Source: Paenibacillus sabuli
GTDB taxonomy: Bacteria; Bacillota; Bacilli; Paenibacillales; Paenibacillaceae
Reading direction: 5' to 3'
Length of the DNA: 64,000 nt
Assembly (NCBI RefSeq): GCF_014705605.1
Contig: NZ_JACXIZ010000002.1
Span: 25,051-89,050, forward strand
Position 1 is the stretch's first letter. Each line of letters starts with the position of its first letter. The translations under genes and the position numbers were made by a program. Below are positions 42,610-50,786 of this stretch, piece after piece. The notes beneath the pieces were generated by a model. The model was given only the letters and a program-made list of their open reading frames with translations, was not told the origin of the DNA and searched no databases.

Positions 42610-44913
42610 ATGCGCAATCAAAGCATGCTCGTCAAAATGATCGTATACGGCTGTATCCTCAGCGTGCTCCCTGTCGTCTTCCTCGGAGCCTACGCCTATA
42701 CCCAATCCGCCAAGCAGGTGCGGGAGCGCGTCGATCAGGCCGAGCTCCAATACGTGCGCCAGCTCAATGCGAGCATCGAGCAGGTGCTGACGACGGTCGA
42801 CCATACGCTCACCAATCTGGTGGAGTCGAATGTGATGGACCAGTCGCTCTACAGCCCGCTCGGCGCGCTGCACTTCCAACTCTACAATCATCTGAAAAGC
42901 GAAATCACCCACCTGCAATCGTTCGATACGAAGGTGGAGGACGTCATCATCGTCAACGAGCAGCAGGACTGGATCGTCAAAAATTCGGGCATCCGGCGGC
43001 TGAACGACCACCCGGATCGCGATACGTATCTGGCCTACTTCGAGCTGCAGCATGATTCGTCCTGGGTGCTGCTGGACAAGAGCGCGTTCACCGACGCGAT
43101 CTCCAGCTACAGCTGTCCGCAGCTGGTCGCGCTCGTGAAAAAGCTGCCGGCCATTCGCATCGACAAATACGGACTGGCGATCGCGACGATTCCCGTCTGC
43201 CAGATCGCGCAAATGATGACCGACGGCGCAGAGGCCGAAGAGGTCATCGTTCTGGATGCGGACGGACAAATCATGGTGCATCGCGATCCGGAAATGATCG
43301 GCCGCTCGCTTGCTTCGCATCCGGTATTGGGCGGGCAAGTCGCGTTCGAAGCGACGTCCGGCCAAGTCCAGGTCACCCATGACCGCGAGCTGTTCACCGT
43401 GACCTACTACAAGTCCGGCCTCAATGGCTGGACCTATGCCACGGTCGTCTCCATCGAGCAATTGACCCGGGAATCGCGGCAGATCGGCTGGCTCACGCTC
43501 GGCATCAGCCTCGGCATCATCCTGACCTCGATCGTCTCCGTCTGGCTCGTCTCGCGCCGCCTGTATACGCCGCTCAACCAACTGGTGCGCGCGATCGAGC
43601 GCGATCCGTCGGGCGGTGGAGCCGGGCCTGGCAACGAAATCGAGGTGATCGAGCGCCATATCACCGCGCTGTTCCGTTCCCATTCGAACCTCGAGCGCGA
43701 GATGCGCAGTCACGCTCAGCAGGTCAGCGCCCTCTTCCTGAGCCGACTCTATGCGGGCCAGCTGCGGCAGGCCGAGATTGCCGACAAGCTGGCGTACTTC
43801 GGCTTCTCTGGCGATGCGTCGGGCTGGAAGCGGATGGCGGTGGCCGCGCTGCAGGTCGATACGCTCGAGCACTCGCGCTACGAGCCGCAGGATATGGAGC
43901 TGCTGCTGTTCGCGATGATGAACATCGCCGAGGAGGTCGTACCGAAGGGGAGCCGGCTGCCGGCCGTGCTCGTCGATCGCTCGCTGGTGCTGCTGCTCGG
44001 CTCAGGCGAGGAGGAACAGCAGGAGGCGGATCAGCGGCTCTACGCGCTGACCGAATCGCTGAAGCGCCTCATCCAGCAATACCTGGACCTGTCGGTCAGC
44101 ATCGGCATCAGTCTGTGGTTCACGGAGATGAAGCAGGCTGCGCGCGCCTACGACGAGGCGCTGGAGGCGCTCAAGTACCGGCTGCGGCTGGGCAAGGGCG
44201 TGATCGTGCCGCTGGGCAGCGTATATGCCGACAAGCCGTCGGTCATCATCGCGTACCCCGATCGCACGGAGCATGAGCTGATAGATGCGGTCAAGCTGGC
44301 GGACGAGGCCGAAGCGCTGCGGCTGCTGCACAGCTGGATGGAAGAGGCGGAGCTCAAGACGAGACTGCCCGGCGAATACCAGCTCGCGCTGATGCGGCTG
44401 CTGAACCGGCTGCTCGTACTCGCGCAGGAAGCCAATGCCATGCACGGCGGGACCAGCGCAGGCTACAATGTGTCGATGCACGACGAAGTGCTGGCGCTGC
44501 ACGTCGGCGAGGAGATCGAGGAATGGTTCAAGGACAAGCTGATCGTGCCGCTCGTACGCTTGTTCGGCGAACGCCGGGACTCCGCGGACCAGAAGCTTTC
44601 GGAGCGAATCATCGATCTGATTGCGCATCATTACGCATCGGAATTTACGCTTGACGATTGCGCAGCCAAGCTGCATTACAATGCCAGTTATTTAAGCAAT
44701 ATATTTAAGAAAGAAACGAATATGACCTTCAGCGAATATCTGGCGGCCTACCGCCTGCAGATGGCCAAGCGCTGGCTGACCGAGACGGATATGACCGTCA
44801 AAGAAATCGCCGAGCGGCTGAAATATACGAACTCGCACAATTTCATTCGCGCCTTCCGCAAGCAGGAGGACATGACGCCGGGGCAGTATCGCAGCCGTTA
44901 CCGCGGTGTGTAA
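42610..44913 (+). CDS. Membrane-anchored one-component AraC-family regulator
   Basis: A 767-residue protein that joins an external sensor to a DNA-binding domain in one chain. TM1 (VYGCILSVLPVVFLGAYAYT) starts near residue 12, a Cache-like sensor follows to about residue 285 (VIVLDADGQIMVHRDPEMIG), then TM2 (LGISLGIILTSIVSVWLVSR) and a HAMP-like linker. A cytoplasmic middle of about 260 residues contains a degenerate GGDEF-like fold (YLDLSVSIGISLWFTEMKQA). The last 100 residues are an AraC domain (DDCAAKLHYNASYLSNIFKK; KEIAERLKYTNSHNFIRAF). ATG at 42610 follows GAAGGGAAA. It lies just before a sugar importer operon on the same strand, its likely target. Confidence 0.9.
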   Translation: MRNQSMLVKMIVYGCILSVLPVVFLGAYAYTQSAKQVRERVDQAELQYVRQLNASIEQVLTTVDHTLTNLVESNVMDQSLYSPLGALHFQLYNHLKSEITHLQSFDTKVEDVIIVNEQQDWIVKNSGIRRLNDHPDRDTYLAYFELQHDSSWVLLDKSAFTDAISSYSCPQLVALVKKLPAIRIDKYGLAIATIPVCQIAQMMTDGAEAEEVIVLDADGQIMVHRDPEMIGRSLASHPVLGGQVAFEATSGQVQVTHDRELFTVTYYKSGLNGWTYATVVSIEQLTRESRQIGWLTLGISLGIILTSIVSVWLVSRRLYTPLNQLVRAIERDPSGGGAGPGNEIEVIERHITALFRSHSNLEREMRSHAQQVSALFLSRLYAGQLRQAEIADKLAYFGFSGDASGWKRMAVAALQVDTLEHSRYEPQDMELLLFAMMNIAEEVVPKGSRLPAVLVDRSLVLLLGSGEEEQQEADQRLYALTESLKRLIQQYLDLSVSIGISLWFTEMKQAARAYDEALEALKYRLRLGKGVIVPLGSVYADKPSVIIAYPDRTEHELIDAVKLADEAEALRLLHSWMEEAELKTRLPGEYQLALMRLLNRLLVLAQEANAMHGGTSAGYNVSMHDEVLALHVGEEIEEWFKDKLIVPLVRLFGERRDSADQKLSERIIDLIAHHYASEFTLDDCAAKLHYNASYLSNIFKKETNMTFSEYLAAYRLQMAKRWLTETDMTVKEIAERLKYTNSHNFIRAFRKQEDMTPGQYRSRYRGV

Positions 44914-45037
44914 TGCATAATCATTTCGTTGGAAAGCCTTGTCCCGCAAGGGTTGCGGCCAAATGAGTATAGCCGATACGGCCCGGCGCGGCATACGATA
45001 AGGGCGCAGGACGAACCACGAAAGGGAGGGCATTCCA

Positions 45038-46570
45038 ATGGCAAAAAGAAAAATTGCGCTGGCCGGCGCAATGGCCGCGATGCTGCTCGTCACGGCGTGC
45101 AGCGGCGGTGGCGGCAACACCGGCAACGGAACATCGAACACAGGGGGAGCCAGCACGGGGGGAGCCAATGACGGGGGCGGGGAACGTCCGACGATCTCCA
45201 TTATGACCCCGCTCCATCTGGCGGAAACGCCGGATGCCAAAATTGAAGAAATGATCGAGGACAAGCTGAACGTCGATCTGGAGATTCAATGGATTCCGGC
45301 TTCTACGTTCCAGGACCGGATGACCTCGGCATTCGCTACCGGGAGCCTGACGGACATCGTCAACATTCGCCTCGACGGCGCGAATCGCGAAGCGATCCAG
45401 GACGGGCAGTTCTGGGAAGTCGGTCCCTACCTGGACGAATACGAGAACCTGAGCAAGCTGCAAGAAGAAGTGCTGAACAACACGATGGTCGACGGCAAGT
45501 TGTATGCGCTCTACCAAGGGCGCCCGCTCTCGCGTCAAGGCTTGATCTACCGGGCGGACTGGGCAGAGAACCTCGGCCTGGCGACGCCGCAGACGCTGGA
45601 TGAGCTGTACGAGATGATGAAGCAATTCACCGAGAACGATCCCGACGGCAACGGCCAGGACGATACGGTCGGTCTCGCGGATCGCAACGACTTTGGCTCC
45701 GGCGCCTTCAAGACGGTGGGCTCGTGGATCGGCATGCCCAATGAGTGGGGCATGCAGGATGGACAGCTCCGGCCAGCCTTCATGTTCCCGGAATACAAGG
45801 AAACGATGGACTTCATCAAGGACCTGCGCGATAACGGCTATATGAACTCGGACTTCCCGGTGACGAGCAAGACCGAGCAGCAAAACATGCTGATCAACGG
45901 CGAAGCCGGCACGTATATCGGCTGCATGTGCGATGTGCAGCAACTCTACACCGGTGCCTCGCAGTTGAATCCGGATGCGGCATTCGATGTGCAGAATCAG
46001 ATTACGACAGATGGCGAACCATTCACCGTATGGTCCGGACCGGGCTTCAACCATCCGTATCTGTTCCCGAAATCGGCCGTCAAGACCGAAGAAGAACTCA
46101 AGCAAATCCTGGCCTTCATGGACGGTCTGATGGACCCGGAGATCGCCAATCTGCTCTATTGGGGCATCGAGGGCGAGCACTACACGATCGAGGACGGTCT
46201 GGCCGTGCCGGTCGCCGATCAGGGCAAGATCGACCGCGAGGTCAAGCCGTACAACACGATCGAGGTCGGCGATCCCGCGACGAGCGGCCGTCTGGCCGGC
46301 AAGTACGAGTATGCGCCGATGCAGAAGGCGCAGGAGCTGTTCGACGACAACGCCAATTACGCGGTGCAGGATCCGACGCTGACGCTCAGCTCGGAGACGT
46401 ACACGGACAACAAGGATCGACTGGCCCAAATCATCACCGATGCGACCTACAACTATATGCTCGGCGAACTGGACGAAGCGGGCTTCGATCAGGCTGTGGC
46501 TCGCTGGCAATCCGAGGGCGGCGACCAGGTCATCGAGGAATTCAACGCCTCCTACGCCGATAGCCAATAA
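45038..46570 (+). CDS. Sugar-binding lipoprotein of ABC importer (LipO type)
   Basis: A 510-residue solute-binding protein. The lipoprotein signal ends MLLVTAC, then a Gly/Asn-rich linker. The mature domain begins PTISIMTPLHLAETPDAKIE and has the long-form features of the LipO/LplA-type group: DPDGNGQDDTVGLADRND, a calcium-loop-like segment, and GMPNEWGMQDGQLRPAFMFP. ATG at 45038 is 10 bases after AAAGGGAGGG. It is the first of three genes with two permeases, and related proteins bind complex polysaccharide fragments. An element related to those before 50787 and 57127 lies upstream at 44918. Confidence 0.92.
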   Translation: MAKRKIALAGAMAAMLLVTACSGGGGNTGNGTSNTGGASTGGANDGGGERPTISIMTPLHLAETPDAKIEEMIEDKLNVDLEIQWIPASTFQDRMTSAFATGSLTDIVNIRLDGANREAIQDGQFWEVGPYLDEYENLSKLQEEVLNNTMVDGKLYALYQGRPLSRQGLIYRADWAENLGLATPQTLDELYEMMKQFTENDPDGNGQDDTVGLADRNDFGSGAFKTVGSWIGMPNEWGMQDGQLRPAFMFPEYKETMDFIKDLRDNGYMNSDFPVTSKTEQQNMLINGEAGTYIGCMCDVQQLYTGASQLNPDAAFDVQNQITTDGEPFTVWSGPGFNHPYLFPKSAVKTEEELKQILAFMDGLMDPEIANLLYWGIEGEHYTIEDGLAVPVADQGKIDREVKPYNTIEVGDPATSGRLAGKYEYAPMQKAQELFDDNANYAVQDPTLTLSSETYTDNKDRLAQIITDATYNYMLGELDEAGFDQAVARWQSEGGDQVIEEFNASYADSQ

Positions 46571-46700
46571 GGTGCGCTCAGTAGTATAGTTCAGCGGGAA
46601 AGGGGCGCGCTCGCGCCGAACATCGTCGTCTCCGCAGGCGGGGATGAAGGCGATCGGTCGAGACAGCGCCCCGACTCGTCCGAAGCGGAGGTAGGGTGGA

Positions 46701-47627
46701 ATGGACCAACGACTGGGCGGCAGGAGCGAACTGATCCGCAGCCTGCTGCGCAACAAATGGTTGTATTTGATGATTTTGCCAGGCGTGCTGTACGTCATTG
46801 TGTACAAGTACATTCCAATGTACGGATTGATCATTTCGTTCAAGAACTACAAGCCGTATAACGGCATATGGGGCAGTGAATGGGTCGGCCTCGCGCATTT
46901 CGAGCGGCTCTTCCAGTCCTCGGAATTCTGGATGCTATTTTCCAATACACTGATTTTGTTTGCTTTGCAAATTATTGTGTTTTTTCCGATTCCGATCATT
47001 CTGGCGCTGATGCTCAACGAAGTGCGCTTCACGCCATTCAAGCGTACGGTGCAGACGCTGATCTATTTGCCGCATTTCATGTCCTGGGTCATCGTCGTCT
47101 CCATCAGCTTCGTGATCTTCACGACCGACGGCGGGATTATCAACGATATCCTGGAGAGCATGGGGCTGCAAAAGATCAACTTCCTGCTGAGCGAGGGCTG
47201 GTTCCGGCCGATGTACATCCTGCAGGTCGTGTGGCGCGAGGCCGGGTGGGGCACGATTATCTTCCTGGCGGCGATCGCCGCGGTCGATCCGCAGCTCTAT
47301 GAGGCGGCCAAGATGGACGGCGCCGGACGGCTGCGCCAGATGGTCAGCATCACGCTGCCGGCGATCCGCAGCGTCATCGTGGTGCTGCTCATTCTGAAGA
47401 TCGGCGACGTGCTGGAGCTCGGCTTCGAGCATGTGTATCTGCTGCTGAATTCGACCAATCGGCAGGTGGCCGAGATTTTCGACACCTACGTCTATGTCGC
47501 CGGCCTGAAGCAGGGCCAATTCAGTTATTCGGCCGCAGTCGGCTTCTTCAAGGGGTTCGTCGGGCTGGTGCTGGTCATGGGCGCCAACTGGCTGGCCAAA
47601 AAATACGGGGAGGAAGGCATCTACTGA
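46701..47627 (+). CDS. ABC importer permease, LplB type
   Basis: A 308-residue permease with six helices. The opening NKWLYLMILPGVLYVIVYKY and MYGLIISFKNYKPYNGIWGS are signatures of the LplB group, and the EAA loop YEAAKMDGAGRLRQMVSITL is near residue 200. ATG at 46701 follows GGAGGTAGGG. It lies 130 bases after the binding-protein stop, longer than normal operon spacing; the gap shows no clear terminator. Its partner is the gene at 47657. Confidence 0.92.
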   Translation: MDQRLGGRSELIRSLLRNKWLYLMILPGVLYVIVYKYIPMYGLIISFKNYKPYNGIWGSEWVGLAHFERLFQSSEFWMLFSNTLILFALQIIVFFPIPIILALMLNEVRFTPFKRTVQTLIYLPHFMSWVIVVSISFVIFTTDGGIINDILESMGLQKINFLLSEGWFRPMYILQVVWREAGWGTIIFLAAIAAVDPQLYEAAKMDGAGRLRQMVSITLPAIRSVIVVLLILKIGDVLELGFEHVYLLLNSTNRQVAEIFDTYVYVAGLKQGQFSYSAAVGFFKGFVGLVLVMGANWLAKKYGEEGIY

Positions 47628-47656
47628 AACGGGGATGTCCGTAAGGAGGGAAACGA

Positions 47657-48532
47657 ATGGTTGGCGAAAAATCCTGGAGCAGCCGTTTGTTCAGCGGCAT
47701 CAACGCGATTTTGCTCAGCTTGATTGCCTTGGTCACCGTGCTGCCGTTTGTTCATGTATTCGGCAGCTCCTTCGCCACATCGGCGGAGATCGCCGCGACG
47801 AACTTTTTGCTGATTCCGACGAAATTCTCGCTGGATGCGTACGCGTATATTTTCTCCACCAGCACGCTGCCCAAGGCGATGCTGGTCTCGATCCTGGTCA
47901 CGGGACTGGGCACCGCCTGGAGCATGCTGATCTCGGTCATGACCGCCTACGGGCTCTCGCGCCGCGATCTGCGGGGCCGCAATGCGATCATGTTCCTGTT
48001 CGTCTTCACGATGTTGTTCAACGGCGGCATGATCCCGACGTTCCTGGTCGTGCAGGGGACGGGCCTGATTAACTCGTATCTGGCGCTCGTCGTGCCGGTG
48101 ACGATCAATGTGTTCAACATGATCATCCTCAAGACGTTCTTCCAGAACCTGCCCGCCGGGCTCGAGGAATCGGCCAAGATCGACGGCTGCAGTGACTTCG
48201 GCGTCCTGTTCCGTATCGTCATTCCGTGCTCGATGCCGGCGATTGCGACGATCTCGCTGTTCTACGCGGTGACGTACTGGAACACATATATGCACGCGAT
48301 CATGTACCTGAATGACGCGTCCAAGTGGCCGGTCCAGGTGCTGCTGCGCCAGATCATCGTGCTGGCGAGCGGGCTCAATTACGACAACACCGTCTACACC
48401 GACGTGCCGCCGCCCTCGCAATCGGTCAAGATGGCGGTCATCGTCGTCGCCACGCTGCCGGTGCTGGTCGTCTACCCGTTCCTGCAGAAGCACTTCGCCA
48501 AGGGCGCGCTGCTCGGCTCGATTAAGGCGTAG
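47657..48532 (+). CDS. ABC importer permease, LplC/YtcP type
   Basis: A 291-residue six-helix permease. Family segments are NAILLSLIALVTVLPFVHVF, MTAYGLSRRDLRGRNAIMFL, the EAA loop LEESAKIDGCSDFGVLFRIV near residue 175, and the C-terminal GALLGSIKA. ATG at 47657 follows AAGGAGGG, 29 bases after the partner permease. No ATPase gene follows. The operon seems to end at hairpins near 48564-48626. Confidence 0.92.
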   Translation: MVGEKSWSSRLFSGINAILLSLIALVTVLPFVHVFGSSFATSAEIAATNFLLIPTKFSLDAYAYIFSTSTLPKAMLVSILVTGLGTAWSMLISVMTAYGLSRRDLRGRNAIMFLFVFTMLFNGGMIPTFLVVQGTGLINSYLALVVPVTINVFNMIILKTFFQNLPAGLEESAKIDGCSDFGVLFRIVIPCSMPAIATISLFYAVTYWNTYMHAIMYLNDASKWPVQVLLRQIIVLASGLNYDNTVYTDVPPPSQSVKMAVIVVATLPVLVVYPFLQKHFAKGALLGSIKA

Positions 48533-48537
48533 AGCAG

Positions 48538-48626
48538 GCTCTGAGTAGGCTCTGAGTAGGCTCAAAAAGCAGGCTCTGCCTGCGAAGAGGAAGCGGCCAA
48601 GCCGCAAAACGGCCCGCTGGCGGGCC
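48538..48626. terminator. Tandem 11-base repeats and hairpins after the importer operon
   Basis: The unit GGCTCTGAGTA occurs twice in a row from 48538 and begins a third time. GCAGGC/GCCTGC (48569-48583) forms a hairpin with AAAAA before it, so it would act as a terminator for minus-strand transcripts from the esterase side. GGCCCGC/GCGGGCC (48611-48626) is a second, very tight hairpin. The plus strand lacks a T-run. Confidence 0.5.
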
Positions 48627-48710
48627 GATCGCGCATCTGGGCTACTTTCATGACGAATATGTACGCCGCCGGCGGCGGCGCTGCTCGTGCTGGCGCTGCT
48701 CCTGCCTGGC

Positions 48711-48918
48711 GAAGCGGCTGGCGCGTGCTGGCTGCGCGGGCTCCAACTGGTCGCCGTCGCTGTCGTTGCCCGCTGCGCTGCTGGCGACGGCTGTGCGGGG
48801 AGCGCAGGATGCGGCACTCGCGCTGGCGCTCTTCGTCATGCTGGCTTACTGGCGTTTGCCGCCCTGGCTTGTGGTGGCGACAGGGGCGTGTGCGGCCTGG
48901 CTACTGCAGCTCGGGTGA
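48711..48918 (+). pseudogene. C-terminal remnant of a chromate transporter-like membrane protein
   Basis: The frame ending at TGA 48916-48918 reads SPSLSLPAALLATAVRGAQD then ALALALFVMLAYWRLPPW and LVVATGACAAWLLQLG, which resembles the last two helices of ChrA-type (CHR domain) transporters with their PPWLVV turn. The upstream part of the gene is missing and no start is visible. The identification rests on a short hydrophobic stretch, so it is tentative. The region 48627-48710 holds nothing else. Confidence 0.4.
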
Positions 48919-48924
48919 CGGATT

Positions 48925-49896
48925 TTATCGCAGGCCCAGCGCCTTCAGCAGAGCATGCTCGCTTGTTCTGGCGCCTTCCTGCGCGTAATGGGCCTGCGGA
49001 AACATCGGGGACATGTGATGGTAGCCGGGATAGACATGCAGCTCGACCGGTACGCCGTCGTAGGCCAGTTGCTTGGCAAATCGCAGGGCTTCATCGATGA
49101 ACAAATCGATACTGCCGATGCTAATATAGGTCGGCGGCAGGCCGCTCAGCGAGCTGGCTCGCGCAGGCACGTAGTATTCGCTCACCTCATCCTGTCCCGG
49201 TTCATGGCCCAACACCGATTCCCAGCCAAAATAGTTGCTGCCCTTCGTCCAGAAAAATTCGCCCGCGTACGGGTGCTCCGGGGTAACGGCGGTGCGGTCG
49301 TCCAGCATCGGGTTGCGCAGTCTGAGATGATGAATGTCGAATTCCTGTTGGTCCCGAATGTATAAAGCGAGCCCTGCCGCCAATCCGGCTCCTGCGCTGC
49401 TTCCGCCGATCGCAATCCTGGTCGCGTCGATCCGCAATTCGTCGGCGTGCTCCACGCACCACTTGAGTCCCGAGTAGCAATCCTGCAACTGACTGGGTTG
49501 AACATGCTCGGGCGCCAGGCGGTAGTCGACCGCTGCGCAGCACAATCCGTGCTCGGCCGCGAGCGCCGCCAGACTCGTCCGGTCGCCGGCCGCACTGCCC
49601 GATACCATGCCGCCGCCGTGAATGGAATAGTAGAACGGCATCTTGTCATACTTTGGCCGCAGCGGCTTGATCATTTCGATCCGGATGTCCGGGCCGTCAA
49701 AAGAACTGGGCACCACGAGCTGTTCAAACGAAACCGGGTAATCCTCCGTCACATCGATCTGCTGCAGCACCTTGGCATGGCTTTCACGCGAGCTGTGCAG
49801 GATCTCGTCGGTCAAGTCAACCGTAGGAAATTGATCGACTGCGCTCAAAATTTCCGGGTCGACCAGATGTCTGCTTTTACTCGGGCCTTTATTCAT
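48925..49896 (-). CDS. Alpha/beta hydrolase, hormone-sensitive lipase group
   Basis: A 323-residue cytoplasmic esterase. The oxyanion motif HGGGM is at residues 93-97, followed by YRLAPEH (125-131). The nucleophile elbow GSSAG contains Ser167. The acid and base are in SIDLFIDEALRFAKQL and VYPGYHHM near the C-terminus. An N-terminal cap of about 60 residues is present. The ATG at 49894-49896 follows GCGAGGAAA. Such enzymes deacetylate or cleave short acyl esters, including acetylated sugars, which would fit the carbohydrate-rich neighbourhood, though no substrate can be assigned. Confidence 0.9.
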   Translation of the reverse strand: MNKGPSKSRHLVDPEILSAVDQFPTVDLTDEILHSSRESHAKVLQQIDVTEDYPVSFEQLVVPSSFDGPDIRIEMIKPLRPKYDKMPFYYSIHGGGMVSGSAAGDRTSLAALAAEHGLCCAAVDYRLAPEHVQPSQLQDCYSGLKWCVEHADELRIDATRIAIGGSSAGAGLAAGLALYIRDQQEFDIHHLRLRNPMLDDRTAVTPEHPYAGEFFWTKGSNYFGWESVLGHEPGQDEVSEYYVPARASSLSGLPPTYISIGSIDLFIDEALRFAKQLAYDGVPVELHVYPGYHHMSPMFPQAHYAQEGARTSEHALLKALGLR

Positions 49897-50022
49897 TGTC
49901 GTTTCCTCGCTTTCCTCAAGCTTCCTTATCGATTCCCGCCAGCTTATTCTACCCTGATCGGGCAGCGCTTCATAGGACGACTATGACTAGGAGGTAAACT
50001 TGACCCTATTTTCATGCTGCTT

Positions 50023-50059
50023 AAAATAAATAAAAACACCGGTCAGTGAATGACCGGTG
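50023..50059 (-). terminator. Rho-independent terminator of the CD3324-type gene
   Basis: CACCGGTCA (50037-50045) and TGACCGGTG (50051-50059) form a perfect 9-bp stem. On the minus strand it runs into five T and an AT-rich tail (50023-50036), ten bases after the stop of the gene at 50069. Confidence 0.88.
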
Positions 50060-50068
50060 CCACGTCGA

Positions 50069-50338
50069 TTACTTTTGCTTGGCATACACAATTCGCTTAA
50101 TGGTATCGACGGAGAGAAAATAGTCCTCTGCCAACTGCTCAATGCTGGACTGATGGCGAAAGGCCTGCCGAATGGCATCGTTGCGGCGATCCAACGCCTG
50201 TCTGCCGCCGCTGAGACTGCCCCACTTGCGATAGGCTTGCGCTTGCTTTGGAATGTAAAGTGATTCGCCTTGAATATAGTGCTGAATTTCTGCGAGCAGA
50301 CGCTCGGGCAGGATCTGTTTGGCATTCGTATATTTCAC
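50069..50338 (-). CDS. CD3324 family small protein
   Basis: An 89-residue protein. The N-terminus YTNAKQILPERLLAEIQHYI with GESLYIPKQ, the central WGSLSGGRQALDRRNDAIRQ and the C-terminal helix-turn-helix-like SIEQLAEDYFLSVDTIKRIV match the CD3324 family, probably a small DNA-binding regulator. The start is GTG at 50336-50338. The ribosome binding region AAGGAGTGGAG partly lies in the 3' arm of a hairpin (50351-50373). Upstream is a 36-codon leader ORF. This suggests control at the level of translation. Its physiological role is unknown. Confidence 0.8.
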   Translation of the reverse strand: MKYTNAKQILPERLLAEIQHYIQGESLYIPKQAQAYRKWGSLSGGRQALDRRNDAIRQAFRHQSSIEQLAEDYFLSVDTIKRIVYAKQK

Positions 50339-50350
50339 TTGCGCTCCACT

Positions 50351-50373
50351 CCTTATTTGAAATGAAAATAAGG
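50351..50373 (-). promoter_or_regulatory. Hairpin overlapping the ribosome binding site of the CD3324-type gene
   Basis: On the minus strand CCTTATTT pairs with AAATAAGG around a 7-base loop. The AAGG of the downstream arm is the first part of AAGGAG, so folding would hide the binding site for the GTG start at 50338. Confidence 0.55.
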
Positions 50374-50398
50374 CGCAAAGCCAAATGATCAGAAAAGC

Positions 50399-50509
50399 CT
50401 ATGAAGCGTAAGCGTTACTTACGTTTTGCCCCATGCAAAGGTACGCTTTTCCGATCTCGGGCTTTGCATGAGTGGTGGAAGTCACAGACAATCGCAACGG
50501 ATTCTCCAT
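50399..50509 (-). CDS. 36-residue leader ORF
   Basis: ATG at 50507-50509 has AGGAGG nine bases upstream and reads MENPLRLSVTSTTHAKPEIG to TAG at 50399-50401, 60 bases before the CD3324-type start. The RNA also contains the stem ATGCAAAG/CTTTGCAT and CGTAAG/CTTACG within it. A real small protein, or a leader peptide whose translation changes the downstream hairpin, are both possible. No similarity is recognised. Confidence 0.45.
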   Translation of the reverse strand: MENPLRLSVTSTTHAKPEIGKAYLCMGQNVSNAYAS

Positions 50510-50534
50510 CAGTAGGCACCTCCTTTATTCGGTT

Positions 50535-50562
50535 AGTATAGCATAATTGTTACGGTTGAAAA
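50535..50562 (-). promoter_or_regulatory. Candidate promoter of the leader ORF / CD3324 unit
   Basis: On the minus strand TATACT (plus 50535-50540) is preceded at 16 bases by TTTTCA (50557-50562). The start point would be about 50528, close to the AGGAGG of the leader ORF. Confidence 0.5.
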
Positions 50563-50600
50563 AGCAAGCGGGCGAGGCGCGCCCGCCAAATTTCAAGGGA

Positions 50601-50635
50601 TGATCATTGCGTTGGAACCGGGCTCGCGCTACATT
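50601..50635 (+). promoter_or_regulatory. Promoter with conserved element E, copy 1 (for the 50787 gene)
   Basis: TTGCGT (50607-50612), 17 bases, TACATT (50630-50635). The words TGATCATTG (50601-50609) and TGGAACCG (50613-50620) and a following CTC are shared, at the same spacing, with 57020-57044 (20 of 25 bases identical). Weak hexamers plus a conserved flank and spacer suggest an activated promoter. Confidence 0.65.
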
Positions 50636-50786
50636 GACTATGGACCGGCGCCAGATGAGCGGTGCGGCGGGGTCTGAACAAGAAGAAATTGGAAACGGTT
50701 ACTTGGGAAGAAGGGAGGCTGGTAGCACCCGAGATCGGCGGACAAGTGACGGGCAACCGAATCACATGCAGAGGAGCGATGATGAA

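Noticed and set aside
50399..50509. Known riboswitch (c-di-GMP or fluoride type) in the CD3324 leader
   Set aside because: Stems are present but the conserved internal loops of these classes cannot be found.
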